DNA of 46,345 nucleotides from positions 1 to 46,345 of the forward strand of contig DF237548.1 in the NCBI GenBank assembly GCA_000708835.1, written 5' to 3'. Numbering within the stretch: the first letter of the stretch is position 1; each line of letters starts with the position of its first letter. A program made the position numbers and the translations under genes. The stretch is from Klebsormidium nitens (taxonomy: Eukaryota > Streptophyta > Klebsormidiophyceae > Klebsormidiales > Klebsormidiaceae). Under the pieces are notes generated by a model. That model saw nothing but the letters and a program-made list of their open reading frames with translations. It was not told the DNA's origin and made no database searches. Shown piece after piece: positions 44,601-46,345 of this stretch.

Positions 44601-44785
44601 TTAACAACAAGACCACTCGTGCAAGTCATTACGCAACATTGCCACAAACGATTCCAACATAATCAGCATAATCGGTGTAAGCATGCGGAGATGCACAGTC
44701 GAAGACAGTGTTATCACAGTGTTAGAAAGGCGACCAAATGTACCTGACACCAACTCCCGGCAACTTTGCTTGGCATTGCCAAGCT
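44601..44785 (-). CDS. Possible third exon of the minus-strand gene (weak)
   Basis: On the minus strand an acceptor-like GAGCTTTGCAG is followed by a 61-codon open frame to TAA at 44601-44603. Entering at CTT (44785) it is in phase 0, as exon 2 requires. The peptide has a hydrophobic middle (L-T-P-I-M-L-I-M-L-E). The polypyrimidine tract is poor and composition is ordinary. The phase match has a one-in-three chance of being accidental. An acceptor elsewhere to the left is at least as likely. Confidence 0.2.
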
Positions 44786-45053
44786 GCAAAGCTCTTCAAT
44801 ATCATCAACCGTACAAGTACCCTGGCCCTCAAACATGCTGCAGCAGGTATGCGGAGGCTTGATAATGCCAGCGGATGGCTATATACCAGCGGTGTCCAAA
44901 TGAAATTAACGGAGATTGAGGCCAATGCCCAAGTTCAAAAACACCAAGGAATGGCACACCTCTTCAACGTAAGTAGAAAAGTAGTTGGGTAAGCAAAGAA
45001 TGACACTCAGGGACGAGTAGACGAGCACCTGAAAAGTTCCTCTGTCATCTCAC

Positions 45054-45415
45054 CTGCAGAAACCCAAGCACTTCCTCCGGAACCACCCCCTCCGACGACC
45101 TTCCGAATGCCACCACCGTTAGCCCGATCATTTCCAGAACGATCACCCTTTGTCCCGGTGTCAACGGCGATGGCAACAGCCAGCTCTCTTTTCCCTCTTC
45201 CTTTCCTGACACCGACGGTCCATCTGCCGGTTTCTGACTAGAGACTGGTTCGGGCGGTGTCAATGGCTCTGCTGGGGGGGTAGAAAGAGGTTTCACGAAT
45301 GGGGCGCGACGAGTTTCGAGGTCGTCGCGGCCGGAGAGGTTGATGAGGCCCGGGCCGGCGTCGAGGGGGGGAGGGGGGATGCCTGGTTTCCGCTTGTCTT
45401 CTGACTGCGCCTGAC
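45054..45415 (-). CDS. Exon 2 of a spliced gene of unknown function
   Basis: Read on the minus strand, a good acceptor (CTTTTCTTGTAG, ending at 45416) opens a 362-base exon. It closes at a canonical donor, CTGCAG followed by GTGAGA (intron starts at 45053). The exon is visibly more GC-rich than the rest of the window and has G/C-rich third codon positions. It enters in phase 1 and leaves in phase 0. It encodes about 120 residues. A proline-rich, charged stretch comes first (K-P-G-I-P-P-P-P-L, later P-P-A-E-P-L-T-P-P-E-P). A hydrophobic segment follows near the end (Q-R-V-I-V-L-E-M-I-G-L-T-V-V-A-F-G-R) and then S-E-G-V-V-P-E-E-V-L-G-F-L-Q. The hydrophobic segment may be a membrane or buried helix. 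I could not name the family. Without splicing the frame would close two codons later at TGA. Confidence 0.65.
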
Positions 45416-45945
45416 CTACAAGAAAAGCGACTTGGAACTTGGAAAAGCGATTTGAGCATTTTAACTGGTGTATATACCACCATACCAAGGGCTGTTTGGA
45501 AGTGCCATAGTGTACTGGAACTTGGCGCCTAGTAAAGTTACTGTTGTCCGCGTTGATGTTTTTCTTCCAACGAATTGGCAAAGAAAATATGCTGTGGAAC
45601 AAAAGAGCAAGTATCAGGTGAGACCATCTGCAACAAAACTTCCGAAGGATTGTGCATCATGGTACAAGCCCAGCATCTTCAGGTCTATTTGCGCTTCCGC
45701 CTGCAGCATTGAAGCCTAGAATATTCGATCCTTGACGACAAACCTGGTCCCAAGCATCTCATGCACGATGCTCTGATCCAGTGAAAATTCACTTGATTTG
45801 ACCTTGAGCCCTTTGCTCAAGCCAACGCAAAGCAGAGTACAGAAGTAAGATGTGTATAACTTCCCCCAAAAGTCAGGAAGGGCCGCATGAAGTACCAAAC
45901 TTTTCAGGAAAGAAGCAACAGCATGGAAGATGCTGCAAAACTTAC
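45416..45945 (-). other. Intron 1 of the minus-strand gene (530 bp)
   Basis: This starts GTAAGTTTTG just after ...ATCA and ends TTTTCTTGTAG. Both borders fit the GT-AG rule with extended consensus. Removing it joins A of exon 1 to GT of exon 2 to make one Ser codon. A read-through frame continues 68 codons into the intron (to 45716-45718), so an unspliced product or an alternative donor is conceivable. Confidence 0.55.
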
Positions 45946-46147
45946 TGATCGCACGCTGCACCTTCTCGAGCCCTTCCTTTGAGACAGCGCTCACTCGCAG
46001 TCGAGCTGCTCTTCTTGAACTTGGCCGAACCTTATACTCTGAAATGCTGCACGGTATATGTGGCAGATTGTCTGCAATTCCATGTGGTCTTGCAAACAGG
46101 GTGGGAGCTCCATGCGCAAGCGCTGAGCAGCGTTCTACTGCCTGCAT
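45946..46147 (-). CDS. Exon 1 of a spliced gene; N-terminus like a plastid transit peptide
   Basis: The first ATG after an in-frame TAA lies at 46147-46145. The exon runs 202 bases to the donor ATCA|GTAAGT. It encodes 67 residues plus one base: a Met-started, Ala/Ser/Arg-rich, acid-poor leader, then R-P-S-S-R-R-A-A-R-L-R-V-S-A-V, then S-K-E-G-L-E-K-V-Q-R-A-I. The V-S-A-V step resembles stromal processing sites of chloroplast transit peptides. There is no hydrophobic signal peptide, which argues against a secondary plastid. The joined product is about 188 residues so far and continues beyond exon 2. An upstream exon is possible because AATCCAG lies just 5' of the ATG. Confidence 0.55.
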
Positions 46148-46345
46148 CGTCACTGCCTGGATTCCTTAGATGGAAACTTCAAAGGCTCTCAGTGTCCTCG
46201 GTCCCAAGCCCTGCGAGTTGCACAGCAGAAGATTGCAGATCTGCTGCAGACGGGAGAAAGCGAAGGCAAACTCTGCATAGTTTGTTGGTCGAATGTGCTT
46301 CCCTGCAACTTGCAAGCAGCTAGCTACGTAGCCTACAGCTAAGGG
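46148..46345. other. Upstream flank of the minus-strand gene
   Basis: This should hold the 5' leader and part of the promoter of the minus-strand gene. I see no TATA box at a convincing distance. A 114-codon + strand frame (45979-46323) crosses exon 1 in antisense and is probably a shadow of it. Confidence 0.35.

Noticed and set aside
44738-45240. A + strand two-exon model: ATG at 44738, donor AAC|GTAAGT, 42-base intron ending CTCAG, then 76 in-frame codons with a proline-rich stretch
   Set aside because: Its second exon is antisense to minus-strand exon 2, which has better splice sites, an open frame of greater length and coding-like third positions. A 42-base intron also sits badly beside the 530-base intron of the other model. 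Transcript data would decide.

Overview
The window reads as a gene-poor stretch of a nuclear eukaryotic genome of roughly balanced base composition. There is no bacterial-style gene packing and no long uninterrupted reading frame. Most of it (about 8 to 39 kb, with traces from 5 kb) is decayed repetitive DNA. The only convincing intact coding sequence is a spliced gene on the minus strand at the right edge. Its first exon looks like a plastid transit peptide (Ser/Arg/Ala-rich, followed by an R-V-S-A-V type site). On that basis I lean towards a photosynthetic eukaryote, perhaps of the green lineage, but the organism is not identified. No tRNA, rRNA or CRISPR array was recognised.

Layout. 1-2047: no gene. 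2052-3033: a complete non-autonomous piggyBac-like element, with TTAA target duplications, matching terminal inverted repeats and four copies of a perfect 18-bp palindrome. 3038-8160: mostly featureless, apart from a segment repeated at 16.1-16.5 kb. 8.2-20.5 kb: old, strongly diverged repeats. Pairs include 6.35/16.1, 9.75/17.8, 11.0/20.8, 11.84/17.23 and 14.1-15.1/18.5-19.4 kb. A 186-bp Mutator-type miniature element with a 9-bp target duplication sits in the 19-kb copy. 20.57 to about 39.03 kb: a head-to-tail array of seven diverged units of about 2.4-3.8 kb, all on the + strand. Each carries the same landmarks in the same order. 39.1-44.6 kb: no supported gene. 45.05-46.15 kb: two exons of the minus-strand gene.

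The array is the most interesting part. Its units look like the ruins of a protein-coding sequence. Short blocks stay open in the same frame in several copies, including a block ending at the same place with a stop codon (C-terminal signature E-[VI]-x4-G-[GK]-R-V-x-M-stop). Every copy nevertheless has stops or frameshifts. A short hairpin with stem TGGCGC/GCGCCA survives in six array copies although its loop varies. The family was not recognised. It could be a dead tandem gene cluster or a tandemly amplified transposon.
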